Both the position numbers and the translations under genes were made by a program. A stretch of 60,676 nucleotides of DNA, taken from positions 1 to 60,676 of the forward strand of contig JAYPEX010000011.1 in NCBI GenBank assembly GCA_038125995.1. The letters are read 5' to 3'. Below are positions 8,388-15,972 of the stretch, in pieces; position 1 is the first letter of the stretch, and every line of letters starts with the position of its first letter. The notes below the pieces were generated by a model that did no database searches, had not been told where the DNA came from, and saw only the letters and a list, made by a program, of their open reading frames with translations. This DNA is from MAG-120531 sp038125995. GTDB taxonomy: Bacteria; Bacteroidota; Bacteroidia; Flavobacteriales; Flavobacteriaceae.

Positions 8388-10446
8388 TGGTGTGTTCTTT
8401 GATCCAACTCAACACAAGCTTTGCTTGATCTGCATAGGCTTTTGCAAATAACTCGGTGGGTTTATTGGTATTGATTAAACGGATGAACTCATGAAACTGA
8501 AACTGAAACACATCCTTAAATTCGGGATAGATTTCATCGAATGATTCAATAATCGATTCGTGGGTATTGATCTTTGAATTAGACTTCGTCAGCAACGCCT
8601 TAGCCGCTCTTATCTGTGTTGCATACGAATGGTAGATGCCATCAGTCCAAGACTTGTTTTGAAGTGCTTCTAAAGCTAATTCATAACTTTCTTGTGCATC
8701 AAAGAGCAGTGTTTGAACTAAATCAATAGTCACCCCAGCACACTCTCCAATACCAATTTCCTTCTTGTAATATTGATCATTACCCCAATCGATAAAATCA
8801 CTGTCCATTAAATCCTCAGTAGATGAGAATTCTTTTAGGTTTTGATAGAAGTAATCCGTTCCCTTCTGATCATAATAGTCAGTAAACGGGGTGTTGTTAT
8901 CGGTATTTTGGATAAAGTCATCCAAAATCCACTTGAGGACATCAGGAACGTGCTTTGAAGGTGTTTTTAAAACCTTATCTGCAAAACGACCCTTTCCACT
9001 ACTGAGAACACCTCCTCCAAGAAGAATTTGAGTAGCAGGAGCAACACGCTCACCTGCTTTAAGGGTCATTCCTTGAAATCCTATATTAGCGATGGTGTGT
9101 TGCCCACAACCGTTCATGCAACCACTAATCTTAATAGTCAGAGCTCGTTGTTGAATTAAGTGACTGTAATCATTTTCAATAAGTGATTGTAATTCTTTAG
9201 CCAATCCCATACTAGAACCAATTCCTAAATTACAGGTAGATGTTCCAGGACATGCTGTTATATCATTCATCTTATGAAAACCAATTCTAGTATAGCCCAG
9301 ATCATTTAAAGCCTCATAAAGTGCTGGCAAATTCTCCTTTTGAATCGACTTTAACAAGATACTTTGACCAATGCTTAATCGAAGATCAGAACCGCAGAAT
9401 GCATCGATAATATCTGCTAATTTTCTTGCGTTATCTGATGAGAAATCTCCTGTAACTACTGGGATTCCCACAGCATATAACCCCTCTTGTTTTTGTTCTA
9501 ATACGTTAGTATCAAACCAATCTTGATACTTTTTACTTTTAATATCTACCGATGAATCATAAAGATCTGTCGATCGAATTTCTTCTTTTTTATAATCAAT
9601 AGGATAGGTTTTGTAGTGTAGGGCAGTAGTTTCTTCTTCCACCCATTGTAAAAACTGTTCCACGCCTACAGATTCAATTAGGAACTTTAAACGTGCTTTA
9701 TTTCTCTTATTGCGTTCTCCTCTGCGATCGAAAACTCTAATTAGCGCTTCGCTAAATGGAATGAGTAGTTCAGCATCTAAAGTCTCAAGTACTACATGAG
9801 CTGCTTTGGGTTGTGAACCAATTCCACCACCAATTAATACTTTAAAAGCGTGTTTGCCGTCTTTTAATACAGGAATAAAACCGAGATCATGAATAAAACT
9901 CAAAGCGTCATCTTTTTCTGATGAAGAAAAACTCACTTTGATTTTTCTACCCATGTCTTGACAGATTGGATTTCTCAAAAAGTATTCAAAAAAAGCGTGT
10001 GCATAGGGAGTGACATCAAATGGCTCATCGATATCAATACCCGCTTTATCAGATGCAGTCACGTTTCTAACGGTATTACCACAAGCTTCTCTTAGAGTGA
10101 TTTCATCTTTTTCCAATTCGGCCCATAATTCAGGGGTTCGATCCAAGGATACGTGGTGAATTTGAATATCCTGACGTGTGGTAATGTGTAAATTACCATT
10201 AGAATACTCATCAGATACTCCAGCGATTCTTCTTAGTTGCTTGGAAGAAACCTTACCATAAGGCAGTTTAATTCGAATCATCTGGACTCCAAATTGACGT
10301 TGTCCATAGACACCTCTAGCAAGTCTTAAACTTCTAAACTTTTGTTCGTCAATTTGATGGTTTCTAAATTCAAATATCTTTTTTTCTAATTCGATGATAT
10401 CCCTTTCGATAATTGGGTTTTCTATTTCTGTTCTAAAACTCTGCAT
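8377..10446 (-). CDS. Assimilatory sulfite reductase hemoprotein with C-terminal HEPN domain
   Basis: Siroheme/[4Fe-4S] sulfite (or nitrite) reductase, 689 residues. Two ferredoxin-like repeats and two siroheme-binding domains occupy about residues 35-520. The cluster-binding cysteines are C399-x5-C405 (CPGTSTC) and C443-x3-C447 (CMNGC). The context (cysN upstream, siroheme genes downstream) argues for sulfite over nitrite. No CysJ flavoprotein is present, so electrons probably come from ferredoxin, as in plant-type enzymes (inference). From about residue 565 to the end a helical extension resembles a HEPN domain (GIGECAGVTIDLVQTLLFDA, then ALEALQNKSWTDGIYHSY). It starts 1 nt after cysN ends. 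Confidence 0.9.
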   Translation of the reverse strand: MQSFRTEIENPIIERDIIELEKKIFEFRNHQIDEQKFRSLRLARGVYGQRQFGVQMIRIKLPYGKVSSKQLRRIAGVSDEYSNGNLHITTRQDIQIHHVSLDRTPELWAELEKDEITLREACGNTVRNVTASDKAGIDIDEPFDVTPYAHAFFEYFLRNPICQDMGRKIKVSFSSSEKDDALSFIHDLGFIPVLKDGKHAFKVLIGGGIGSQPKAAHVVLETLDAELLIPFSEALIRVFDRRGERNKRNKARLKFLIESVGVEQFLQWVEEETTALHYKTYPIDYKKEEIRSTDLYDSSVDIKSKKYQDWFDTNVLEQKQEGLYAVGIPVVTGDFSSDNARKLADIIDAFCGSDLRLSIGQSILLKSIQKENLPALYEALNDLGYTRIGFHKMNDITACPGTSTCNLGIGSSMGLAKELQSLIENDYSHLIQQRALTIKISGCMNGCGQHTIANIGFQGMTLKAGERVAPATQILLGGGVLSSGKGRFADKVLKTPSKHVPDVLKWILDDFIQNTDNNTPFTDYYDQKGTDYFYQNLKEFSSTEDLMDSDFIDWGNDQYYKKEIGIGECAGVTIDLVQTLLFDAQESYELALEALQNKSWTDGIYHSYATQIRAAKALLTKSNSKINTHESIIESFDEIYPEFKDVFQFQFHEFIRLINTNKPTELFAKAYADQAKLVLSWIKEHTNVN

Positions 10447-10447
10447 C

Positions 10448-11692
10448 TTATTTGATAAAGCCTACTCCGGCGGTGTTATTAGTTTGTGAATCGATTAAAA
10501 TAAAGGCTCCTAAAGCTTTGTGATTCCTATAAGCTTTCGATACGATAGGACTTGCTGTTTGGATGCTCACTTCTCCGATATCATTTAATTTTAATTGATT
10601 ATTTTGATTAATGGTCAATGTTTCTAAATCGATGGTGTTGTGTACTGCCTTTATTTTGGCCTTAACCTTCTGAACTCCTTGTTGTAACCAATAAATACCT
10701 GAAGCATTTAAGGGAGCGTCTTGAAGCCAACTAACTGTAGCTGTCAGTTGTTTTGAACTGTTTATTTCAAAATCCTGAGCTACAATACTACTTCCTCTGG
10801 ATACGTCTACTTCATCCTCAAGAAGAATCGTTCCATTCTCATTTTCGTGAAGTTTATCTACAGATGCACCGTATTTTTCCAATCGTTTTACTTTTGATAT
10901 GCGATTCGAAGGATGAACTTTAATGAGATCGCCCACTGAAAAGCTTCCCGACTTTACCTTACCGGCAAACCCTCTATAATCGTGATACTCTTCAGTTTTT
11001 GGGCGAATCACATATTGTACTTGAAATGATTGTTCCTCGTTTTGATGTTCTTCTTCGATAGGAATCGATTCTAATAAACTCAAAAACGAGGGACCTGTAT
11101 ACCAGAAAGTATTTATTGATGTATCAATCACATTATCTCCCTTTAAAGCAGATAAAGGGATAAAATAGGATTGTAATCCTTTATTGGCCTGTGATTCAAT
11201 TAATCGATTTAAATCACTAACAATGGAATTAAATTCAGATTCTTTATAATCGACCAAATCCATTTTGTTGATGGCAAAGATGACTTGATTGATTCCCAAA
11301 AGTTGGGTGATGTAAAAGTGACGTTTGGTCTGTTCAATGACTCCTTTTCTAGCGTCGAGTAGTACAATTGCTGCGGATGCAGTAGATGCACCAGTAATCA
11401 TGTTTCTTGTGTATTCAACATGTCCAGGTGAGTCTGCTACGATAAATCTCCTTACATCCGTAGAAAAAAAGATGTTGGAAACATCGATAGTAATTCCTTG
11501 TTCACGCTCTGTTAAAAGTCCATCAGTAGCCAATGAAAAATCTAAGTAATCGTATCCCTTGCTCTTACTCTTGTTTTCAATATGAGTGATTTGATCGTCT
11601 TTTAATGATTTTGTTTCGTATAATAGTCTGCCAATCAGTGTACTTTTTCCATCATCTACACTTCCGGCGGTTACAACTTTAATAATATCCAT
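10448..11692 (-). CDS. cysN: Sulfate adenylyltransferase subunit 1 (GTPase)
   Basis: The GTPase subunit that couples GTP hydrolysis to ATP sulfurylase (CysD), giving adenylylsulfate (APS). The 414 residues are an EF-Tu-like G domain followed by beta-barrel domains: P-loop GSVDDGKST at 10-18, DSPGH at 87-91, NKMD at 142-145. There is no C-terminal CysC (APS kinase) fusion, which agrees with the APS-type CysH in the same operon. The start lies 12 nt after the cysD stop. Confidence 0.95.
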   Translation of the reverse strand: MDIIKVVTAGSVDDGKSTLIGRLLYETKSLKDDQITHIENKSKSKGYDYLDFSLATDGLLTEREQGITIDVSNIFFSTDVRRFIVADSPGHVEYTRNMITGASTASAAIVLLDARKGVIEQTKRHFYITQLLGINQVIFAINKMDLVDYKESEFNSIVSDLNRLIESQANKGLQSYFIPLSALKGDNVIDTSINTFWYTGPSFLSLLESIPIEEEHQNEEQSFQVQYVIRPKTEEYHDYRGFAGKVKSGSFSVGDLIKVHPSNRISKVKRLEKYGASVDKLHENENGTILLEDEVDVSRGSSIVAQDFEINSSKQLTATVSWLQDAPLNASGIYWLQQGVQKVKAKIKAVHNTIDLETLTINQNNQLKLNDIGEVSIQTASPIVSKAYRNHKALGAFILIDSQTNNTAGVGFIK

Positions 11693-11704
11693 TTCTTTCT
11701 AATT

Positions 11705-12595
11705 CTAAAAATATCCTACTTTTTTTCGCTCCTCCATTGCAGCTTCTGAACGTTGATCGTCAATTCTAGCACCACGCTCCGATAGGGATGAACCACTGAT
11801 CTCACCGATAATGGTATCGAGCTCAGTTGCATAGGAGGGGACTGCTGCTGTACAAGTCATGTCTCCAACTGTTCTAAAGCGAACCATTTCTTCGTAAACT
11901 TCTTCATTTTCTGATAGGGTTACTAATTCTGAATTTGGAATCAATAAGCCATTTCGAACAAAAACTTCTCTTTTATGAGCGTAGTAGATAGATGGAATGA
12001 CCAAATTTTCTAGTTTGATATAATTCCAAACATCGAGTTCCGTCCAGTTACTTATCGGAAATACACGAACATTTTCGCCACTGTGGATATGTCCATTAAG
12101 CATATCAAAGAGTTCTGGACGTTGCAATTTTTCATTCCATTGACCAAAATCATCACGAACTGAAAAAATTCGTTCTTTAGCTCTTGCTTTTTCTTCGTCA
12201 CGTCGAGCACCTCCGATACAAGCATCAAATTTCAATTCTTCGATAGCACCTAAAAGGGTGGTCGTCTGTAAGGTATTTCTACTGGCATTCTTTCCTGATT
12301 CTTCGATGACATTACCGGCATCGATATCATCTTGAACATATCGAACGATTAATTCGACACCTAGTTCTTTTACAAGGGCGTCACGTTGTGTTAAAGTTTC
12401 TGGAAAATTGTGTCCTGTATCGATATGCACAAGTGGAAAAGGAATTTTAGCGGGTGCAAAAGCCTTTTTTGCCAATTGAACTAAAACGATAGAATCTTTA
12501 CCACCTGAAAAAAGTAAGGCAGGTTTATTGAACTGTCCTGCAACCTCTCTAAGGATATAAATCGCTTCTTCTTCTAGTTGTTTTAAAACACTCAT
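11705..12595 (-). CDS. cysD: Sulfate adenylyltransferase subunit 2
   Basis: Catalytic subunit of ATP sulfurylase, 296 residues, close to the usual 300. The PP-loop SGGKDS is at 30-35, with the following conserved stretches HIDTGHNFPET, GGARRDEEKARAKERIFS and the C-terminal RGARIDDQRSEAAMEERKK. It works with CysN to make APS from sulfate and ATP. It is the third gene of the sulfate operon, 35 nt after cysH and 12 nt before cysN. Confidence 0.96.
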   Translation of the reverse strand: MSVLKQLEEEAIYILREVAGQFNKPALLFSGGKDSIVLVQLAKKAFAPAKIPFPLVHIDTGHNFPETLTQRDALVKELGVELIVRYVQDDIDAGNVIEESGKNASRNTLQTTTLLGAIEELKFDACIGGARRDEEKARAKERIFSVRDDFGQWNEKLQRPELFDMLNGHIHSGENVRVFPISNWTELDVWNYIKLENLVIPSIYYAHKREVFVRNGLLIPNSELVTLSENEEVYEEMVRFRTVGDMTCTAAVPSYATELDTIIGEISGSSLSERGARIDDQRSEAAMEERKKVGYF

Positions 12596-12630
12596 TGGAT
12601 GTATTTATTGTGTATGAATCTATTTTTAAT

Positions 12631-13344
12631 TTAATTTTTATTGGTAGCGTGTAAACCACATTCTTTTTTACTGGATTCCCACCACCATCTTCCAGCTCTT
12701 AATTCTTCTCCTGGCACTATTGCTCTTGTACAAGGTTGACATCCAATAGAAACAAATCCTTTTTTATGAAGGCTGTTTTGTGGTACTTGGTGTTCTTCTA
12801 AATAAGCTTCTACAGCTTCCAAACTCCAATTGATTAAAGGATTAAACTTTAAAATCTCTAAGTTAGAATCCCATTCCAAAAGAGGCGTTGAAGATCTATT
12901 TTCACTTTGACCAGCTCTAAGACCTGTGACCCACATTCGTTTTCCTCTAAGGGCTCTTTTTAGTGGTTCTATTTTACGAACACGACAACACTCCCTGCGT
13001 TCTTCAATTGAATTGTAAAAACTATTAGGTCCTTTTTCATGAATTAATTGTTCTAATTGAAGTGTATTGGGAGCATAACTTTTGATCGAATTTTTGTACT
13101 TAAAAAGTGTTTTGTGAAACACCTCATAAGTTTCAGTAAATAATCTTCCAGTGTCAAGAGTGAAGATTTCTACATTTAAATTATTTGAAAAAATAGTATC
13201 TGTTAGAACTTGATCTTCTTGTCCGAATGAAGTAGAAAATGCAATTTCACCCTCAACCTCTTTGATGATATGTTCAAAAGCTTCTAGTAAGGACAAGCCA
13301 TCCAGATTTTTGTTGATTTGTTGTATTTTATCGTTAATTCCCAT
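12631..13344 (-). CDS. cysH: Adenylylsulfate (APS) reductase, 4Fe-4S type
   Basis: Reduces activated sulfate to sulfite using thioredoxin or a similar thiol. The 237-residue PAPS/APS reductase fold is present: STSFGQEDQVL near residue 37, LDTGRLF near 63. Two cysteine pairs, C119-C120 (RRECCRVRK) and C202-x2-C205 (GCQPC), are the [4Fe-4S] ligands that mark the APS-using class; C229 in KECGLH is the catalytic cysteine. This fits the absence of an APS kinase gene. It lies 2 nt after the DUF2061-type gene and 35 nt before cysD. Confidence 0.95.
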   Translation of the reverse strand: MGINDKIQQINKNLDGLSLLEAFEHIIKEVEGEIAFSTSFGQEDQVLTDTIFSNNLNVEIFTLDTGRLFTETYEVFHKTLFKYKNSIKSYAPNTLQLEQLIHEKGPNSFYNSIEERRECCRVRKIEPLKRALRGKRMWVTGLRAGQSENRSSTPLLEWDSNLEILKFNPLINWSLEAVEAYLEEHQVPQNSLHKKGFVSIGCQPCTRAIVPGEELRAGRWWWESSKKECGLHATNKN

Positions 13345-13346
13345 AA

Positions 13347-13601
13347 TTATTTACCCCAAGAGATTTTATTCCATAGTCGTTCGTGTACGATGTATAGAAC
13401 CATCTTAGTAATGAGTTCGATAAAACCTATGGACAAAGCAAACTCTAATGTTCCTGTAATCAACCATGATATAGCAATAGTATCTAAGGTTCCAATTACC
13501 CTCCAACTCACTGATTTTAAAATGGATCTACTCAAATGTTCATTTGAATTAGAATGGTTTTTAATCTTTTTTTTGGTCCCTATATAATGATCAAGTATCA
13601 T
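13347..13601 (-). CDS. Small membrane protein, DUF2061 family
   Basis: First gene of the sulfate assimilation operon, 84 residues. After a charged N-terminus of about 25 residues it shows SVSWRVIGTLDTIAISWLITG, then a second hydrophobic segment LSIGFIELITKMVLYIVHERLW; this is the DUF2061 layout of two membrane helices with a conserved W-R and HERLW. Function is not established. Conserved placement at the head of cys operons would suggest a role in sulfate or sulfite handling in the membrane, but that is inference. The start is 22 bp downstream of a -7 element on this strand. Confidence 0.85.
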   Translation of the reverse strand: MILDHYIGTKKKIKNHSNSNEHLSRSILKSVSWRVIGTLDTIAISWLITGTLEFALSIGFIELITKMVLYIVHERLWNKISWGK

Positions 13602-13623
13602 AATGTTTTAGTGTTTTACTTTG

Positions 13624-13657
13624 CAAATATAGTTTTTCTATTCTATAAATTCTATAT
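13624..13657 (-). promoter_or_regulatory. Promoter and operator candidate of the sulfate assimilation operon
   Basis: On the minus strand a perfect -7 element TATATTTG (seen as CAAATATA at 13624-13631) lies 23 bp before the operon's first ATG. An inverted repeat overlaps and extends upstream: ATATAG at 13627-13632 and CTATAT at 13652-13657, with the repeated word TTCTAT between. No clear -33 TTTG is present. The divergent Rrf2 gene makes this the likely site of its action (inference). Confidence 0.5.
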
Positions 13658-13694
13658 AGTTAGTAGGAATAATAGATAATTAAATAATTTCAAT

Positions 13695-13702
13695 TAAATT
13701 TG
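13695..13702 (+). promoter_or_regulatory. -7 promoter element of the Rrf2 gene
   Basis: TAAATTTG matches TAnnTTTG exactly. The predicted transcript would start near 13707, leaving a leader of about 10 nt before the ATG at 13718. Confidence 0.55.
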
Positions 13703-13717
13703 ATTAAAATCTAAAGG

Positions 13718-14131
13718 ATGATATCGAATAAATGTAAATATGCTATTAGAGCATTACAATACCTCGCGAAAAACAGAGAAGAAGATCGTACCATTATGTC
13801 TTCTGAAATTGCAGAAAAAGAGGGGATTCCCAAAAAATTTTTGGAAGCTATTCTTCATGAATTAAAAAACAATCGTTTTTTAACTAGTAAAAGAGGAAGT
13901 AATGGAGGCTATAAATTAATCAAGGATCCTAACGAAATAACATTAACTGAAATCATCAGAATTATTGATGGTCCCATTGCACTGTTACCTTGCGTATCTC
14001 TGAACTATTATGCATCATGCGATGGATGCGATGAAAAGAATTGTAGTATTAAAGGAGTTTTCGAACAAGTAAGAGATCGTACTTTAGAACTACTTGATCA
14101 TACCACTATCACTGAAATGAATCGCTATTAG
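13718..14131 (+). CDS. Rrf2-family transcriptional regulator with four C-terminal cysteines
   Basis: 137 residues with the Rrf2 winged-helix: KCKYAIRALQYLAK at 5-18, IAEKEGIPKKFLEAILHELK at 31-50 (recognition region) and the wing SKRGSNGGYKL at 57-67. The C-terminal half carries C92, C101, C104 and C109. Several Rrf2 proteins (IscR, NsrR, RsrR) bind an Fe-S cluster with cysteines in this region, though spacing here (x8, x2, x4) is not that of IscR. CymR, another Rrf2 member, controls cysteine metabolism in Bacillus. Being divergent from the complete sulfate operon, this is the likely local regulator, sensing Fe-S or sulfur status (inference). Confidence 0.88.
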   Translation: MISNKCKYAIRALQYLAKNREEDRTIMSSEIAEKEGIPKKFLEAILHELKNNRFLTSKRGSNGGYKLIKDPNEITLTEIIRIIDGPIALLPCVSLNYYASCDGCDEKNCSIKGVFEQVRDRTLELLDHTTITEMNRY

Positions 14132-14318
14132 TTCTAATGAAGCTAATAATAGGATTTCCAAAACGAAGTTGGAGATCAGTAATGATATTTTGTTAAATAG
14201 TGCTTCTATTCTTTTTTGATACAATGAAGATTAATAGTACTTCTCATTTTTATTTTAGACATGGCCTCTTCAAAGGTCGGTGAAATTTATTCCAATTGAC
14301 GGAGCCTATCTCGATCTA
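14132..14318. other. Intergenic stretch without a recognisable gene
   Basis: About 190 bases between the Rrf2 gene and the shared terminator. Short open stretches occur in several frames, but none has a plausible start and length, and no RNA fold was obvious. Confidence 0.5.
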
Positions 14319-14355
14319 ATAAAAAAAGCCCCTAACTGATGTTAAGGGCTTTTAT
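14319..14355. terminator. Terminator between tRNA-Ser and the Rrf2 gene
   Basis: AAGCCCCTAAC and GTTAAGGGGCTT pair with one bulged base around TGAT. An A run precedes and a T run follows, so it can serve tRNA-Ser on the minus strand and the Rrf2 transcript on the plus strand. Confidence 0.8.
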
Positions 14356-14360
14356 TTTTG

Positions 14361-14445
14361 CGGAGAAAGAGGGATTCGAACCCCCGGAGGTGTGACCCTC
14401 AACAGTTTTCAAGACTGCCGCATTCGACCACTCTGCCATTTCTCC
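14361..14445 (-). tRNA. tRNA-Ser (anticodon TGA)
   Basis: Read on the minus strand the acceptor GGAGAAA pairs perfectly with TTTCTCC, discriminator G. The anticodon loop is CTTGAAA (anticodon TGA), a long variable arm of the serine class follows, and the T loop is TTCGAAT. The 3' CCA is not encoded. Length 85 nt. Confidence 0.95.
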
Positions 14446-14572
14446 TTTGCGGTGGCAAATATAGCATCCTTTTTTAATTCAAGGCAACTATTTTGTAATT
14501 TATTTTTAATTTTTTATTTGAAATAATTCAAAATACTTTTCTGTAATTTAGCAATCTATTTACAAAGCCGTT

Positions 14573-15325
14573 ATGGAACATTGGTATCATTACCTTTTAT
14601 TGATCGTAGTTGGATTCACCGTAGGTTTTATCAATACAATTGCGGGTGGAGCTTCATTAATTTCTTTACCTGTTTTAATTTTCTTAGGCCTACCTCCAGC
14701 TGTAGCTAATGGAACCAATAGAATAGCCATCGTGTTTCAAACAGCGACAGCAGCTCTTGGTTTTAAAAGTAAAGGTGTTTCTAATATGCGATTTGCCTTA
14801 TACCTCGGTATTGCTGCAACTGTAGGAGCGATTATTGGAGCTCATATTGCAGTAGACATCAAAGGAGAGACCTTCAATAAGATTTTATCCATCATAATGA
14901 TTGCTGTGGTACTTCTCATCACTTTTAAGCCTAAGATGAAGGCTGCTGACCTGGTAGAGCGTTTAGAAGGGAAGCATCTGTGGATTTCGATTTTTGGGTT
15001 TTTCTTTATTGGGATTTATGGTGGATTCATTAATGCAGGAATCGGATTTATCATCATTTTCTTTCTACATTACTTTAATCGATTAACACTTGTGAAAACA
15101 AATGCAACAAAGGTGGTAACTGTATTAATATACACGGTTGCAGCCTTAGCTGTTTTTGCTTACAATGGCAAAGTGAATTGGGTAGTAGGATTGATCTTGG
15201 CAATTGGAAATGCATCAGGTGCATGGATTGCTTCTCGTTATTCAGTAAAAAAAGGAGATGGATTTATAAGAATATTTTTAGTCGTAATGGTTCTTGTTAT
15301 GGCTGTTAAACTTTGGTTTTTTTAA
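14573..15325 (+). CDS. TauE/SafE-family exporter (second copy)
   Basis: 250-residue polytopic membrane protein of the sulfite exporter TauE/SafE family, different from the copy at 6.3 kb. The first repeat opens with FINTIAGGASLISLPVL near residue 20 and ANGTNRIAIVFQT; the second with GGFINAGIGFIIIFFLHYF near 150. About eight membrane segments. It lies just beyond the Rrf2 gene and tRNA-Ser, so the sulfate operon is flanked by a family member on both sides. The nitroreductase gene follows after 5 nt. Substrate is unknown. Confidence 0.87.
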   Translation: MEHWYHYLLLIVVGFTVGFINTIAGGASLISLPVLIFLGLPPAVANGTNRIAIVFQTATAALGFKSKGVSNMRFALYLGIAATVGAIIGAHIAVDIKGETFNKILSIIMIAVVLLITFKPKMKAADLVERLEGKHLWISIFGFFFIGIYGGFINAGIGFIIIFFLHYFNRLTLVKTNATKVVTVLIYTVAALAVFAYNGKVNWVVGLILAIGNASGAWIASRYSVKKGDGFIRIFLVVMVLVMAVKLWFF

Positions 15326-15330
15326 GCAAT

Positions 15331-15963
15331 ATGGATATAATAAAACAATTAAATTGGCGATATGCCTGTAAAAAATTTGATTCTGAGAGAACTTTAACCT
15401 CAGAACAGATTGATCGATTAAAAAATGGATTTAATCTTACTGCAACCTCTTACGGACTTCAACCCTTGAAATTGGTTGTCATTCAAAATAAAACACTGCA
15501 AGAACAATTGATTGCTCATTCCTACAACCAACAACAAATTGGTCAGGCAAGTGCGCTATTAGTCATTTGTACTGAAAAAACAATTGATGAATCATACATT
15601 CGTGATTACTTTGAGCGAGTTAAAGCTATTAGGAATACTCCAGACGAGGTTTTAGAATCTTTTAGAGCATCATTAATCACTAATTTTTCGAATAAATCAC
15701 AGGAAGAAGTACTTACCTGGGCCAGTAAGCAAGCTTATATTGCATTAGGAAATTTATTAGCGGTGTGTGCTGTCGAAGAAATAGATTCCTGTCCTATGGA
15801 GGGCTTTGTGTCTTCTGCCTATGATAAAGAGTTACAACTAGAAGAAAAAGGTTTAAAATCTGTATTATTGCTTCCTGTTGGTTTTAGGGCAAAAGACGAT
15901 ATGTTTGCTTCTATGAACAAAGTTCGAAAATCAGTAGCTGATAATTGTATTGATATTTTTTAA
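15331..15963 (+). CDS. Nitroreductase-family NAD(P)H-dependent oxidoreductase
   Basis: 210-residue FMN-dependent oxidoreductase of the nitroreductase family (NfsB-like). Visible features: WRYACKKFD at the N-terminus (FMN-binding R and K), LTATSYGLQPLKLVVI near residue 36, and DSCPMEGF (residues about 150-157), a segment typical of NfsB-type dihydropteridine/quinone reductases. I chose the ATG at 15331; a frame opening at a TTG at 15313 would overlap the TauE gene and adds only six atypical residues. The physiological substrate is not predictable. It converges on ribB(A) with 9 bp between stops. Confidence 0.88.
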   Translation: MDIIKQLNWRYACKKFDSERTLTSEQIDRLKNGFNLTATSYGLQPLKLVVIQNKTLQEQLIAHSYNQQQIGQASALLVICTEKTIDESYIRDYFERVKAIRNTPDEVLESFRASLITNFSNKSQEEVLTWASKQAYIALGNLLAVCAVEEIDSCPMEGFVSSAYDKELQLEEKGLKSVLLLPVGFRAKDDMFASMNKVRKSVADNCIDIF

Positions 15964-15972
15964 TAACGAAAT

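Noticed and set aside
13318..13587. Plus-strand open frame of 89 codons opposite the DUF2061-type gene
   Set aside because: It is antisense to the DUF2061-type gene, which has family motifs and fits the operon spacing. The plus-strand translation has no motif.
14132..14320. Short open stretches between the Rrf2 gene and tRNA-Ser, one containing IPIDGAYLDL
   Set aside because: It runs only about 26 codons after an in-frame stop, has no start codon, and matches no family I could name, so I do not call a pseudogene.
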